From a virus, in IMG/VR virus record IMGVR_UViG_3300030451_004287, positions 62,001 to 126,000 of that record: a stretch of 64,000 bases of DNA. One strand, written 5' to 3'. Under the pieces are notes generated by a model. It was given only the letters and a program-made list of their open reading frames with translations, did not search any database and was not told where the DNA came from. Made by a program: the position numbers and the translations under genes. Within the stretch, counting starts at the first letter, position 1. Each line of letters starts with the position of its first letter. Shown here one piece after another: positions 34,299 to 43,865 of this stretch.

Positions 34299-34707
34299 AT
34301 ATCTCTCTAAATACTCGAACGGCAAAGAGGTGTCTGCTGCTCAATATATTACAGAGATAATATGTGAAAATAAAGCTCGTATTGAAAAAAAAGATTTACA
34401 CTATAGGTTTTGGCAAAGTAAAGAATGGGCACAGTTTTATAGAAATCAAATATCATCTTCACATAAATTACTAAAGAAGCATAGTGATAAGGCTATTATA
34501 GCAGCATTAAAAGATAATAAAGCTAGGCGAATATTTTCGTTAAGAGCGCCTTCATTAGTAGCCTTAATTAAAAAACATGAAGCTATTATAGAATCGCAAA
34601 ACACAGAATTAAAAATAAAAATAGACAGAAAGCAAGATTCAACTTATCAGAAGAATAACAAGAAAGGTATACTCTCTAAATTAGAGGAATTAGATAATGA
34701 GCATTAA
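34273..34707 (+). CDS. Hypothetical basic protein
   Basis: I choose ATG 34273 (144 residues). A longer frame would need TTG 34228 and a 71-base overlap. The protein is lysine-rich and helical with aromatic residues HYRFWQSKEWAQFY near 43-56, which could bind nucleic acid. Located directly before the recombinase gene and overlapping it by 11 bases. Unrecognised. Confidence 0.5.
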   Translation: MSSEKPANKYLSKYSNGKEVSAAQYITEIICENKARIEKKDLHYRFWQSKEWAQFYRNQISSSHKLLKKHSDKAIIAALKDNKARRIFSLRAPSLVALIKKHEAIIESQNTELKIKIDRKQDSTYQKNNKKGILSKLEELDNEH

Positions 34708-35710
34708 GGAAGAAGTTAATAAAAGTTTTGGTGATGATATTGTATTGTCAGCAAATTCGGTTCTAGATACAAAAGTAATAAACATTCCTATTAGTCCTTC
34801 TTTGGATATTATCTTAAACGGCGGAGTACCAGAAGGTAGTTTTGTTATCTTCACTGGACAACCTAAGTGTGGTAAGACAACAACATCATTATATCTTGCT
34901 GGTAATGCTCAACAACCAGAGTATGGATACGGATCGTTTAAAGATGGTAGAGAGGTTTACTATTTAAACATTGAAGGACGCTTAAAGAAAAGAGATTTAG
35001 AAGGTATCCCCCACATTAATAAAGATAAGTTTCACATCATTGGTTCTCAACAGGGTAAAATTTTACATGCTGAAGAGTACTTACAAATTGCTGAAAAAAT
35101 TATTAATCAAGTTCCCGGATCTGTTGTTATTATTGATTCGTATTCAGCACTTTGCACAGAAGCAGAAATTACATCAGATATGGGTAAAATGCAAAGAGCA
35201 GACGGTGCAAAACTACTAGCTAAATTTTGCAGAAAAGTTGCTAATGTTATTCCTGTTAATAAGAATATAGTGATTGGTATTACTCATCTTATGGGTAATC
35301 CTACAGGGTACGGTGCTGAATTTAAAGAAAAGTCTGGACAGGCGGTAGCTTATCAAACAGATATTAAATTACGAGCAAAAAGATTTAGTCCTTGGAAGGT
35401 AGGTAAGGAAGATACTCAAATAGGACAAGAAGTAGAATGGCAAGTAGTAACATCGGCACTTGGTTCTCCCGGTGGAAACATTGTTAGCCATCTAAGATAT
35501 GGCGAAGGTATTGACAAGCATATGGAGTTATTTAGTCTTGCTGTAGATATTGGTTTAATTAATAAAGGTGGAGCATGGTATACCTTTTCTTCTTTGCCAG
35601 ATAGTCCAAAATTTCAAGGAGCAGAAAAAGCTAGAGACTTTTTAGTATCTAAGCCTGAAGTATATAAAGATTTATGGCATCAAATTAAAGATACAATGGG
35701 TCTTAAATGA
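34697..35710 (+). CDS. RecA-like recombinase
   Basis: The 337-residue ATPase has Walker A GQPKCGKT (54-61), a Walker B strand SVVIIDSYSAL and an L2-like region MGNPTGYGAEFKEKSGQAV, in RecA order. The catalytic Glu lies in YLNIEGRL. It would drive strand exchange in phage recombination-dependent replication, as T4 UvsX or host RecA do. It precedes a nuclease gene and the helicase, all coupled by overlaps. Confidence 0.87.
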   Translation: MSIKEEVNKSFGDDIVLSANSVLDTKVINIPISPSLDIILNGGVPEGSFVIFTGQPKCGKTTTSLYLAGNAQQPEYGYGSFKDGREVYYLNIEGRLKKRDLEGIPHINKDKFHIIGSQQGKILHAEEYLQIAEKIINQVPGSVVIIDSYSALCTEAEITSDMGKMQRADGAKLLAKFCRKVANVIPVNKNIVIGITHLMGNPTGYGAEFKEKSGQAVAYQTDIKLRAKRFSPWKVGKEDTQIGQEVEWQVVTSALGSPGGNIVSHLRYGEGIDKHMELFSLAVDIGLINKGGAWYTFSSLPDSPKFQGAEKARDFLVSKPEVYKDLWHQIKDTMGLK

Positions 35711-36114
35711 ATGTTAAGGACTTAGATGGAAACATTAGTAAGTGGCATTTAACAGGCTATATAGCTAAAGGTGCTGTAACAAAAAAATCTAGCTTGCATC
35801 TTAAGGCTAGACAGCTTATTAAAGAATGTAATCCAACATTACAGATTTTAGAAGAAGTTCCAATTAATCCTAGAAGATCCGAAACATTATATTTAGACTT
35901 TTATTTACCTCTTACTAAAACTTGTATAGAAGTACACGGTGAACAACACTATAAATTTGTTCCTTTTTATCATACAACAAAATTAGGATTTTTTAAACAT
36001 AAAAAAAGAGATCAGGATAAAAAAGATTGGTGTGAAACAAACGGAATAAAGATTGTAGAATTGTCATATGCTGAATCACAAGAAGAATGGTTAAAGAAAA
36101 TTAAAGATGAATAA
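35707..36114 (+). CDS. Small PD-(D/E)XK endonuclease-like protein
   Basis: The 135-residue protein contains LYLDFYLP then CIEVHGEQHYKF (about 57-80), the spaced Asp and E-x-x-G-x-QHY pattern of Vsr/DUF559-type nucleases. A KKRDQDKKDWCETNGIKIVEL segment follows, as in those folds. It may resolve recombination intermediates next to the RecA-like gene, or be a remnant of a freestanding homing enzyme. Confidence 0.65.
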   Translation: MNVKDLDGNISKWHLTGYIAKGAVTKKSSLHLKARQLIKECNPTLQILEEVPINPRRSETLYLDFYLPLTKTCIEVHGEQHYKFVPFYHTTKLGFFKHKKRDQDKKDWCETNGIKIVELSYAESQEEWLKKIKDE

Positions 36115-36601
36115 TCAAACTGCTAAAGAAGAACTTGCACATTGGGATAAATTATTAGACGAATATGAGTCTAGTATTGGCCTGCCTGTATATCAAGCAG
36201 ATGGTTTACAAGAATCACAATTACAAAGCTATTTGCAAATGAGCAGAGATAAGCTAGAAAAGCTTGGACCTCAAGAGTGTGCTGAAGTAGCATACATTCT
36301 TGGTCAATTTTCATTTCACACACAAAGAACAGCTAACAGAGAAACAGCTAGACTTAATTGGGCAGATGAAACTATTAAGGAAGTTATTGCTGATGAAATC
36401 AATAATTATAAAGGATATGGATATATAGAAAAATCTATGCAGGCAATCAAGCATAATGAAAAAGCTAGTAAACTTAATAGAATTAAAAGATACGCTAAAC
36501 AAAGAGTAGATAGACTTTGCTATCTGTCTAACAGTATCAAAAATTTATCAGATATTTTACTTTCAATTCAAAGGGCGAAAATGGTGAAGCAAAATGGATG
36601 A
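36107..36601 (+). CDS. Hypothetical protein of the replication operon
   Basis: A 164-residue all-helical, charged protein without Cys-rich motif or membrane segment, except for a short LCYLSNSI stretch. It overlaps both neighbours by eight bases. Position between recombinase/nuclease and helicase suggests an accessory replication factor. No family recognised. Confidence 0.5.
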   Translation: MNNQTAKEELAHWDKLLDEYESSIGLPVYQADGLQESQLQSYLQMSRDKLEKLGPQECAEVAYILGQFSFHTQRTANRETARLNWADETIKEVIADEINNYKGYGYIEKSMQAIKHNEKASKLNRIKRYAKQRVDRLCYLSNSIKNLSDILLSIQRAKMVKQNG

Positions 36602-36923
36602 TCTAAATAATCTGTCTAATGAGCAGTTGAGTTTAATGATTCAAATGCTGCAAAAAACTTTAGAAGATAGACAACCTAAAGAAACAGACAAAGACACTCG
36701 ACCAAACAAATTTTTAGATATGCCAGAGTTTTCTATGCACAAGCAAGACTCTATTATAGATAAACAACTTAATGTAAGACCACCAACACCTAGAACGAGA
36801 CAGTTTAAACCTATAGCCGTTCAGTGTAGAGTCTGTGGCAAAAAAGAAACAATAAATCCAGCACTACTTTCGACAGAACCTAATAGATATAAGTGTAATT
36901 CGTGTTCATCAATTCCGGGATAA
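36594..36923 (+). CDS. Small zinc-ribbon protein
   Basis: A 109-residue protein with a helical N-terminus, a proline-rich linker and a C-terminal zinc ribbon: CRVCGKK near 80-86 and CNSC near 102-105. It precedes the helicase gene by one base, so a helicase- or ssDNA-associated role is possible. Function unknown. Confidence 0.55.
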   Translation: MDDLNNLSNEQLSLMIQMLQKTLEDRQPKETDKDTRPNKFLDMPEFSMHKQDSIIDKQLNVRPPTPRTRQFKPIAVQCRVCGKKETINPALLSTEPNRYKCNSCSSIPG

Positions 36924-36924
36924 T

Positions 36925-38385
36925 ATGAAACTTTCAGACAGTGCTGCCGAACGAGCAATCTTGTCAGGTATCTTTAATTATGGTGAAGATGCGTACTTTG
37001 ACATTTGTGATCTCATACAAGAACAATCTTTTACTATAGATAGTAATATCTATATTTACAAATGTTTTAAGCACATTTTTACCAATCATCAAAATCCTAA
37101 AATAGATTTAGCCTTAATATTTTCAGCGGCAGAAGAACTTTCTCTTTCTAAAATACTAACTAAGAAAGATGAAGTACAACACATTAATGCGATAATTAAC
37201 TTTCCTGTAGATAAAGATAATCTACGAAAGTTTGCTGCAAAGATAAAGAAATTAGAAATAGCTAGACTGTTGCAACAGCAGTTGGAAGAAGCTAAAAACA
37301 AAGTTGTTAAAATTAGTGGTAATGAATCTGTTGGTAATATTGTAGGTATTGCTGAAGATATTATATTTAATTTTACATCAATGTTGAATGATGGTGAGGA
37401 TGCGCCTGCTACGCTAGGTTCAGAAATTGATTCTTATCTAGAAGATATTATTAATAATCCTATAGATCAAATTGGAATACCAACAGGGTTTCCAGTGTAT
37501 GATAAAGCTATCGGTGGAGGATTAAGAAAGAATACCGTAAACGTAATTGCCGCTAGACCTAAAACTGGAAAAACTCTTTTATCTGATAACATGAGTTTTA
37601 ATATTGCTAACAACTGTGAAGTTCCTGTATTAAATATGGATACAGAAATGACAAGAGAAGACCATATACACAGAACCTTGGCTATGATGACAGATGTAGA
37701 GATCAATGAAATCGAAACTGGTCAATTCGCTAAGTCTCCATCTAAAAAAGAAAAGGTTACAAAAGCAGCTAATAAACTAAAAAGCCTTAAAATTTTCCAT
37801 AAATCTATAGCGGGTAAACCATTTGAAGATCAATTATCATTAATTCGTAGATGGTTAATAAAAGATGTTGGATTAAATGAAGACGGAACAGCTAAAGATT
37901 GCGTGATATTTTATGACTACCTAAAACTTATGGATAGTCAAGGTGTAAGTCAAGACATGAAAGAATATCAAGTTCTTGGTTTTATGATGACCCAATTACA
38001 CAACTTTGCTACAAAATATAAAGTACCAATCGTAGCTTTTGTTCAGTTGAACAGAGATGGTATTACTAAAGAAAGCACAGATACCGCTAGTGGTTCTGAT
38101 AGAATTATTTGGTTATGTAGTAATTTTACTATATTTAAAAGAAAGTCTGATGAAGAAATTGCTGAAGACGGACCAAATGCTGGTAACAGAAAACTCTTAC
38201 CTGTAATTAGTAGACATGGTGGAGGTTTAGATGATAATGATTACATTAACTGTCACATGGAAGGACAGTTTGCAAAAATTAAAGAAGGTAAAACTAGATT
38301 AGAACTAATGAATAATATTAACTCAGACTCTGACATACAGGAGTATATTGGTGAAAACGATGACCAAGAAATCCCATTCAACTGA
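36925..38385 (+). CDS. DnaB-type replicative helicase
   Basis: The 486-residue protein has a DnaB-like N-terminal domain (about 1-105, SAAERAILSGIF) and a RecA-like core with Walker A ARPKTGKT (210-217), MDTEMTRED, a Walker B strand CVIFYDYLKLM and FVQLNRD near sensor position. It unwinds DNA at the fork and pairs with the primase whose gene overlaps its end by 26 bases. The length is typical (450-500). Confidence 0.9.
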   Translation: MKLSDSAAERAILSGIFNYGEDAYFDICDLIQEQSFTIDSNIYIYKCFKHIFTNHQNPKIDLALIFSAAEELSLSKILTKKDEVQHINAIINFPVDKDNLRKFAAKIKKLEIARLLQQQLEEAKNKVVKISGNESVGNIVGIAEDIIFNFTSMLNDGEDAPATLGSEIDSYLEDIINNPIDQIGIPTGFPVYDKAIGGGLRKNTVNVIAARPKTGKTLLSDNMSFNIANNCEVPVLNMDTEMTREDHIHRTLAMMTDVEINEIETGQFAKSPSKKEKVTKAANKLKSLKIFHKSIAGKPFEDQLSLIRRWLIKDVGLNEDGTAKDCVIFYDYLKLMDSQGVSQDMKEYQVLGFMMTQLHNFATKYKVPIVAFVQLNRDGITKESTDTASGSDRIIWLCSNFTIFKRKSDEEIAEDGPNAGNRKLLPVISRHGGGLDDNDYINCHMEGQFAKIKEGKTRLELMNNINSDSDIQEYIGENDDQEIPFN

Positions 38386-39508
38386 TCAAAACAAACTTAA
38401 AGTTTTGTGTGATCTAATGTGTGATAATATTTTTGACTTATTAGATTACTTTGATATTGACTATAAAGAAAATGGCAAGATGATTAGCATGCCATGTCCT
38501 ATTCATGATGGAGATAATAAATCTGCACTTAATATATATCATGAGGGTGACAGCTATAGAGGTAATTGGAAATGTAGAACTCATGGTTGCGAAGAATGTT
38601 TTAAAGGATCTATCATAGGTTTTGTTAGAGGTGTTTTATCTAACAGAAAAAAGAACTGGATAAAAAATGGAGATGATGTTGTATCATTTAAAGAAGCTTT
38701 AGATTTTTGCACCAAGTTTGTAAATAAAGATCTTGGTGATATCAAAATTTGTGAAGACACTAAAAATAAAAAGAATTTTACTAATGTTATTAATAATATA
38801 TCATCAGATAAACAAAACAATGTACCCACAATTAGTAGAAATAGTATTAGGTCATTACTAGAAATACCATCACAGTATTATATTAATAGGGGATATTCGA
38901 CAGATATTTTAAATAAATACGATGTAGGTCTATGTAGTAGACCAAATAAAGAAATGTCGGGCAGGGTGGTAGTACCTATATACGATGCTAATTATAAAAG
39001 TATGATTGGATGTTCAGGTAGAAGTATTTATGATAAATGTAATAAATGCGGAGGGTTTCACAATCCAGCAGATGCTTGTCCATCTTCTGAAAATTTGTGG
39101 AAATATTCTAAATGGAAACATAATTCTGGATTTAAAGCACAGGATCACCTGTATAACTTTTGGTTTGCTAAAGAGCATATGGCAAAATCGTCTTTTGCTA
39201 TAATCTTAGAGAGTCCGGGTAATGTATGGAAGTTAGAAGAAAACGGTATACATAATAGTGTTGCTATTTTTGGAACAAATTTAAGCGCAAAACAAAAATT
39301 GTTATTAGATAGTTCTGGAGCTATGAGTCTTATTGTTATGATGGATAATGATGAAGCTGGTCATAAAGCAGCACAGGCTATTATAGAAAAATGTAATAGA
39401 ACATATAATACATATTCTTTAACAGTTGAAAAAAATGATATTGGTGAAATGTCAAAAGATGAAATACAAAATCAAATTGTTAATAAAATTAAGGAATTAC
39501 CATTATGA
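38360..39508 (+). CDS. DnaG-like primase
   Basis: With ATG 38360 as start (382 residues; a TTG at 38348 is also in frame), the protein has a CHC2-type zinc site (CPIH at 46-49 and CRTHGC at 72-77) and a second Cys/His cluster CNKCGGFHNPADAC. A TOPRIM domain carries LESPGN and VMMDNDEAGHKA. The compact form lacks the DnaG helicase-binding C-terminus. It synthesises RNA primers with the adjacent helicase. Confidence 0.85.
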   Translation: MTKKSHSTDQNKLKVLCDLMCDNIFDLLDYFDIDYKENGKMISMPCPIHDGDNKSALNIYHEGDSYRGNWKCRTHGCEECFKGSIIGFVRGVLSNRKKNWIKNGDDVVSFKEALDFCTKFVNKDLGDIKICEDTKNKKNFTNVINNISSDKQNNVPTISRNSIRSLLEIPSQYYINRGYSTDILNKYDVGLCSRPNKEMSGRVVVPIYDANYKSMIGCSGRSIYDKCNKCGGFHNPADACPSSENLWKYSKWKHNSGFKAQDHLYNFWFAKEHMAKSSFAIILESPGNVWKLEENGIHNSVAIFGTNLSAKQKLLLDSSGAMSLIVMMDNDEAGHKAAQAIIEKCNRTYNTYSLTVEKNDIGEMSKDEIQNQIVNKIKELPL

Positions 39509-40095
39509 TAATAGCATTTGCAGGAAGAAAGCAGTCTGGTAAAGATACATCAGCAGAGTTTGTGTGCAAATTGTTTGAAACTAGCTTACAAGGCTCGTGT
39601 CGTATTTATCACTTTGCTGATCCTCTCAAAAAAAATATATGCATGGATGTTTTAGGTTTAACATATCATCAATGTTATGGATCTGACGAATCTAAAAATG
39701 AATTAGTAGATTGTTGCTGGCCAGATACAAATGAAAAAATGACAGCAAGAGAAGTTATGCAATATGTTGGGACTGATATTTTCAGAAAAATGCAACACAA
39801 TGTATGGGCTAGTGCTACTATTAATAAAATTAAGAACGATAATTTTGATCTATCACTAATAGCAGATTGTCGTTTTCCAAACGAAGTTGAGGCTGTCAAA
39901 CAAGCTGGAGGCTTAGTAATTAAATTAAATAGAAATAACTATCACTCTACACATTCTAGTGAGACAGCATTGGATTCCGCCAACTACGATCAGTCGTGTT
40001 TTGATTTGGTTGTTGATAATATAGATTTAACATTAACACAAAAAAATCAAGTCATTTACGATTTTTTACAGAATAAGGGAATATTACCATCATAA
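39505..40095 (+). CDS. Deoxynucleoside monophosphate kinase
   Basis: The 196-residue protein begins IIAFAGRKQSGKDTSAEF with a P-loop (about 7-14), followed by YHFADPLKK near 36-44 and LIADCRFPNEVEA near 117-129. This is the order of motifs in T4 gene 1-type dNMP kinases. It phosphorylates dNMPs from host DNA breakdown, complementing the reductase. Its stop overlaps the presumed start of the nuclease gene. Confidence 0.85.
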   Translation: MIIAFAGRKQSGKDTSAEFVCKLFETSLQGSCRIYHFADPLKKNICMDVLGLTYHQCYGSDESKNELVDCCWPDTNEKMTAREVMQYVGTDIFRKMQHNVWASATINKIKNDNFDLSLIADCRFPNEVEAVKQAGGLVIKLNRNNYHSTHSSETALDSANYDQSCFDLVVDNIDLTLTQKNQVIYDFLQNKGILPS

Positions 40096-41120
40096 TTACA
40101 TACTTTCGTAGCTCATCATATAATACGCATAATATGTGTGAGCAACAATACTTTTTTGATTATGTCTTAGGCTATAAACAGCCATCAAACAAAAAAGCAG
40201 ATAAAGGAACGATTGTTCACAAAGCTTTAGAAATTTTAGCTTTTATTAAGTATACTGAACAACAAGATAAAAAAACGTTTATAGATGATATTATTGGTGA
40301 AGTTAATATCAATAATTATAATTTAGATAATATTATTAAACAGGTTTATGACTTTTATTCAAGTAATTTTACACATCATGAATGGAAACCAATAGATTTT
40401 AAAGATTGTTATAAATGGACATACAAAGCTATTAATTATGCTAATGGTATGTTTGATCCGAGAAATAGAAACATACTATATCCTGAACAAAGATTTGATA
40501 TAACTATAGATAAACCTTGGGCAAAATATGATTATGGAGATTTAAAAGGTGAACTTGCTATTAAAGGCACTATAGATTTAATCACTAGACCTAGCGAAGA
40601 CACATTAGAAATTATTGATTGGAAAACTGGTCGTAGATTAGATTGGGCCACAGGACAAGAGAAAACACAGGAGAAATTAGAAAAAGATCCACAGCTTATG
40701 ATCTATTTCTACGCAGCTAAAAAACTATATCCAGAAATTAAAAATTGTATAGTTACAATATTCTTTATTAATGATGGTGGTCCTTTTAGCGTAAGTTTTC
40801 ATAATAATGATTTATTAGCCACAGAAGATTTATTAAGAGAAAAATTTAATAGAATAAAACAATGTAAGTTACCTAGACTAAGCAAAAGTTGGAAATGCAC
40901 TAAATTGTGTATGTACGGTAAAAAAACTTTTGAAGATACACATATACCAGTAATTACGGAATATAGAGATAATCAAATCTGTAATGTTGGAGAGTCAATG
41001 ACTATGTGCGAACAAGTTAAACACGATATCCAACTAAAAGGCATGAAGGAAGTGGTTGACGAATACACAGTTCCCGGTTATAATGTAGGACATTACAAAG
41101 CACCCGGAAGTACGGAATGA
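40092..41120 (+). CDS. RecB/Cas4-like PD-(D/E)XK nuclease, probable non-ATG start
   Basis: The first ATG (40134) truncates the conserved family N-terminus. The 14 codons upstream read ITYFRSSSYNTHN, matching the usual xYxxSSxxxY...C...Y pattern. No ATG/GTG/TTG lies between the in-frame stop at 40074 and 40134, so translation probably begins at ATA 40092 or ATT 40095, overlapping the kinase stop; AAGGGA (40075-40080) lies upstream. The nuclease core has GTIVHKALE, KGTIDLI and EIIDWKTGR (Asp and Glu/Asp-x-Lys), then DPQLMIYFYA. A C-terminal Cys set (CTKLCMYG, CNVGESMTMC) may hold an iron-sulfur cluster as in Cas4/AddB. Confidence 0.75.
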   Translation: MITYFRSSSYNTHNMCEQQYFFDYVLGYKQPSNKKADKGTIVHKALEILAFIKYTEQQDKKTFIDDIIGEVNINNYNLDNIIKQVYDFYSSNFTHHEWKPIDFKDCYKWTYKAINYANGMFDPRNRNILYPEQRFDITIDKPWAKYDYGDLKGELAIKGTIDLITRPSEDTLEIIDWKTGRRLDWATGQEKTQEKLEKDPQLMIYFYAAKKLYPEIKNCIVTIFFINDGGPFSVSFHNNDLLATEDLLREKFNRIKQCKLPRLSKSWKCTKLCMYGKKTFEDTHIPVITEYRDNQICNVGESMTMCEQVKHDIQLKGMKEVVDEYTVPGYNVGHYKAPGSTE

Positions 41121-42973
41121 AGAAATATATACCTTTGCATGTGCATACGCACTACTCTTTGTTAGATGGTCTCAGTAAACCTATAGATATTGCTAATAGA
41201 TGTGAAAAAATAGGCGTTCCTAGTTGCGCTATCACAGATCATGGCAATATATCTGGATGTATTCAGTTCTATTCGACAATGAAAAGTCGTGGAATCAAAC
41301 CGATACTAGGTACAGAATTATATCTATGCGACCAATCACCAGAGGTCAAAGATAATTCTAATAAAAAACTTTCTCATATAGTTCTGCTTGCTAAAAATTT
41401 GCAAGGATGGAAAGATCTAATCAATATAGTCTCTGCTTCAAATAAACCAGAACACTATTATTACAAACCTAGACTTGATCTTAATAGTTTATATGAATTA
41501 GTAAATGGAAATATTATATGTTTGTGTGGACATCCCGGATCTTACTTAGCTAATCAAATTTATTCAGAGGGTAAGTTCGTAGACGATAAAACTATTGAGT
41601 CTAAAATAAAAGAATTACAAGATGTGTTTGGACAAGATAATACTTTTGTAGAAATACAAACAATGGATCAAACAAATGAGTATCAACAAAACATAGGATT
41701 GAAATTAAGAGACTTTTGTAAATCTAGACACATTAAAACCGTAGCTAGTTTAGACGCTCATTACTGCGAATCTGAGGATAGTGCTGATCAAAGAATTTTA
41801 TTATGTAGTAATCTTAAACTAACACTACCCCAAGTAGCATCAAAAATAACTAATGACGAAGAGTTTGGATTAAGTAGTTTTTTTAAGTCTGATCAATATC
41901 ATATTCTATCTCATGAAGAAATCAACGCTGTAAATACAGAGGAAGAAATAGAAAACACTAACGTTATAAACGAAATGTGTGAAGAATATGAAATACTTAA
42001 CAAACCTATTTTACCTAACTTTAATTGTCCAGAAGGATTTGCACCAGATGAATATTTAAGACAATTATGTAGAGATGGCTGGAAAGATAAAATACAAGAT
42101 AGTATACCAAAAGAAAATCATGGCGAATATGTAGATAGAGTAAAGTATGAACTAGATGTTTTACAGTCGGCTAACCTATCTAGTTATTTTTTAATTGTTC
42201 AAGATATTGTGAACTATCTTCATAAGAAAGATTGGTTACCGGGTCCGGGTAGAGGTAGTGCTGCTGGTTGTTTAGTATCATACTTAATCGGCATAACTTC
42301 AATCGACCCTATTAAATACAATCTAATTTTTGAAAGATTCTATAATGCAGGGCGAAATACTAAGGATAGAATTTCTATGCCTGATATTGATGTAGACGTA
42401 CCAATCAATCATAGAGAAGAAATTATTAATTATATTAAAGATACTTACGGATCTAACAAAGTATCTCAAATGATTACATATAATACACTAAAAGGTAGAG
42501 GCGCACTGAAAGAAGTATTGAGAGTATATGGTAATATATCTTTTGAAGAAATGAATCAGATTACTAAATGCTTACCTGATGAAGCTAAGATCGCTGATGA
42601 ACTTCAAGAAATGAAAGATGAAAATGGAGAAGCGTCAATTATCCAATGGGCATTGGAAAATAATTCTAAAAAGTTAAAAGATTGGTGTTATCTTAAAGAT
42701 GATAAATTAGAAGGGCCTCTTGCCAAACGTTTTGAACAAGCTATTAGATTAGAAGGAACTAAATACAATCAATCTAAACATGCTGCTGGAATTGCTATAT
42801 CTAGACATGATCTGTCAACAGTATGTCCTATGATTTATGATACTAAAACAAAACAAAATATTGCTGGATTAGAAATGAATGATTTGGAATCATTAGGCAT
42901 TGTAAAATTTGATATTCTTGGTATTGCTTTACTAGATAAAATGATGCAAATTAAACAATATCTGAAAGGTTAA
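41117..42973 (+). CDS. dnaE-N: DNA polymerase III alpha subunit, N-terminal part (PHP, palm, thumb)
   Basis: The 618-residue protein covers the PHP domain (HVHTHYSLLDG, ITDHGNISG) and the palm/thumb with GPGRGSAAGCLVSYL near 376-390 and PDIDVD near 422-427. All three catalytic aspartates are present: Asp423, Asp425 and Asp599 in VKFDILG. It stops a few residues after the palm, just before the fingers, which are encoded from 43862. Together the two genes make a near-complete C-family polymerase. No intein sequence is at the junction, so the parts must associate as a heterodimer. Confidence 0.9.
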   Translation: MKKYIPLHVHTHYSLLDGLSKPIDIANRCEKIGVPSCAITDHGNISGCIQFYSTMKSRGIKPILGTELYLCDQSPEVKDNSNKKLSHIVLLAKNLQGWKDLINIVSASNKPEHYYYKPRLDLNSLYELVNGNIICLCGHPGSYLANQIYSEGKFVDDKTIESKIKELQDVFGQDNTFVEIQTMDQTNEYQQNIGLKLRDFCKSRHIKTVASLDAHYCESEDSADQRILLCSNLKLTLPQVASKITNDEEFGLSSFFKSDQYHILSHEEINAVNTEEEIENTNVINEMCEEYEILNKPILPNFNCPEGFAPDEYLRQLCRDGWKDKIQDSIPKENHGEYVDRVKYELDVLQSANLSSYFLIVQDIVNYLHKKDWLPGPGRGSAAGCLVSYLIGITSIDPIKYNLIFERFYNAGRNTKDRISMPDIDVDVPINHREEIINYIKDTYGSNKVSQMITYNTLKGRGALKEVLRVYGNISFEEMNQITKCLPDEAKIADELQEMKDENGEASIIQWALENNSKKLKDWCYLKDDKLEGPLAKRFEQAIRLEGTKYNQSKHAAGIAISRHDLSTVCPMIYDTKTKQNIAGLEMNDLESLGIVKFDILGIALLDKMMQIKQYLKG

Positions 42974-42976
42974 ATT

Positions 42977-43165
42977 ATGGTACAGTTTTATGTTATGCCT
43001 GAAGGCGATCCGTTTACCTTTAATGGTAAAAGATACAAGAAGATAAAAGAGGAAAGAGTTAGTTGTTGTAAAATTAAACATAATGCTTTAGACATTGATA
43101 CTAATGAAAAGATAGCTATACAGCCTAAACAAGAAGTTACACCGGTGAGAAGTCATGACGAATAA
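42977..43165 (+). CDS. Small hypothetical protein inside the split polymerase locus
   Basis: A 62-residue protein with FTFNGKRYKKIKEE near 14-27 and a paired CC near 30-31, ending in a polar tail. It lies three bases after the first polymerase fragment and overlaps the exonuclease gene by 11 bases. I recognise no family. It could bridge or stabilise the split polymerase. Confidence 0.5.
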   Translation: MVQFYVMPEGDPFTFNGKRYKKIKEERVSCCKIKHNALDIDTNEKIAIQPKQEVTPVRSHDE

Positions 43166-43865
43166 TAAAATTTGTGTTTTTGATTTTGAGACTGACGGTT
43201 CTGATCCAACAGAATGCAGTCCTGTTCAATTATCTTCAGTTATAGTAGATCCTATTAAGTTAGAAATAGTAAAAGATTCAGAATTTAATATTTACTTAAA
43301 GCCAGAAAAGCTATGCAAGGCTAAGGCTGTATCTATAAATAATCACCCGTATATGGATTCTGATATATTAGAATGGCACGGTAAGGTAAAAGGTGTAGAT
43401 AAAGCCGAAATATTGGAGAGTTGGCTAACCTACCCGGATGCAAAACATTCTTGGAAACAATTTATGGAGTATCTAGAGTCTTACCATCTGTTTAGAAGCG
43501 GCGGTAAAAAGACAAAGTTTTCTGCGCCTATAGCTTCAGGTTATAATATAATTAGTTTTGATATGAAGATTGTAGATCGCTTTGCCAAAAAATACGGAGG
43601 GTACGATAAAAAAGAAAAAGGTAATTCTATATTTCATCCTAGAGACAAAATTGATATCATGAGTCTTGTATATATTTGGTTTAGATATATACCAGAAATT
43701 AAATCAATATCATTGGATAATATTAGAAACTATTTAGGTATTGACGCAACTAATGCTCACGATGCCGTTAAAGATGTAACTGACTGTGCAGAAATACTTA
43801 TCAGATTTTTGAAACTTCATAAAAATTTTGTTAGTAAGATAAAGTTTAAAGACTCATTTAAATGA
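43155..43865 (+). CDS. DnaQ-like (DEDDh) 3'-5' exonuclease, probable proofreading subunit
   Basis: The 236-residue protein has ExoI VFDFET (Asp10, Glu12), ExoII SGYNIISFDMKIVD and ExoIII NAHDAVKDVTD with the catalytic His and Asp, the DEDDh family layout. Encoded between the two polymerase fragments and overlapping the second by four bases, it is probably the editing exonuclease. It is longer than epsilon's catalytic domain, owing to an insertion around 70-115. Confidence 0.88.
   Translation: MTNNKICVFDFETDGSDPTECSPVQLSSVIVDPIKLEIVKDSEFNIYLKPEKLCKAKAVSINNHPYMDSDILEWHGKVKGVDKAEILESWLTYPDAKHSWKQFMEYLESYHLFRSGGKKTKFSAPIASGYNIISFDMKIVDRFAKKYGGYDKKEKGNSIFHPRDKIDIMSLVYIWFRYIPEIKSISLDNIRNYLGIDATNAHDAVKDVTDCAEILIRFLKLHKNFVSKIKFKDSFK

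Noticed and set aside
40060-40136. Programmed -1 frameshift fusing dNMP kinase to the nuclease
   Set aside because: The frames are one apart, but there is no slippery heptamer or downstream hairpin at the kinase stop; a non-canonical coupled start is simpler.
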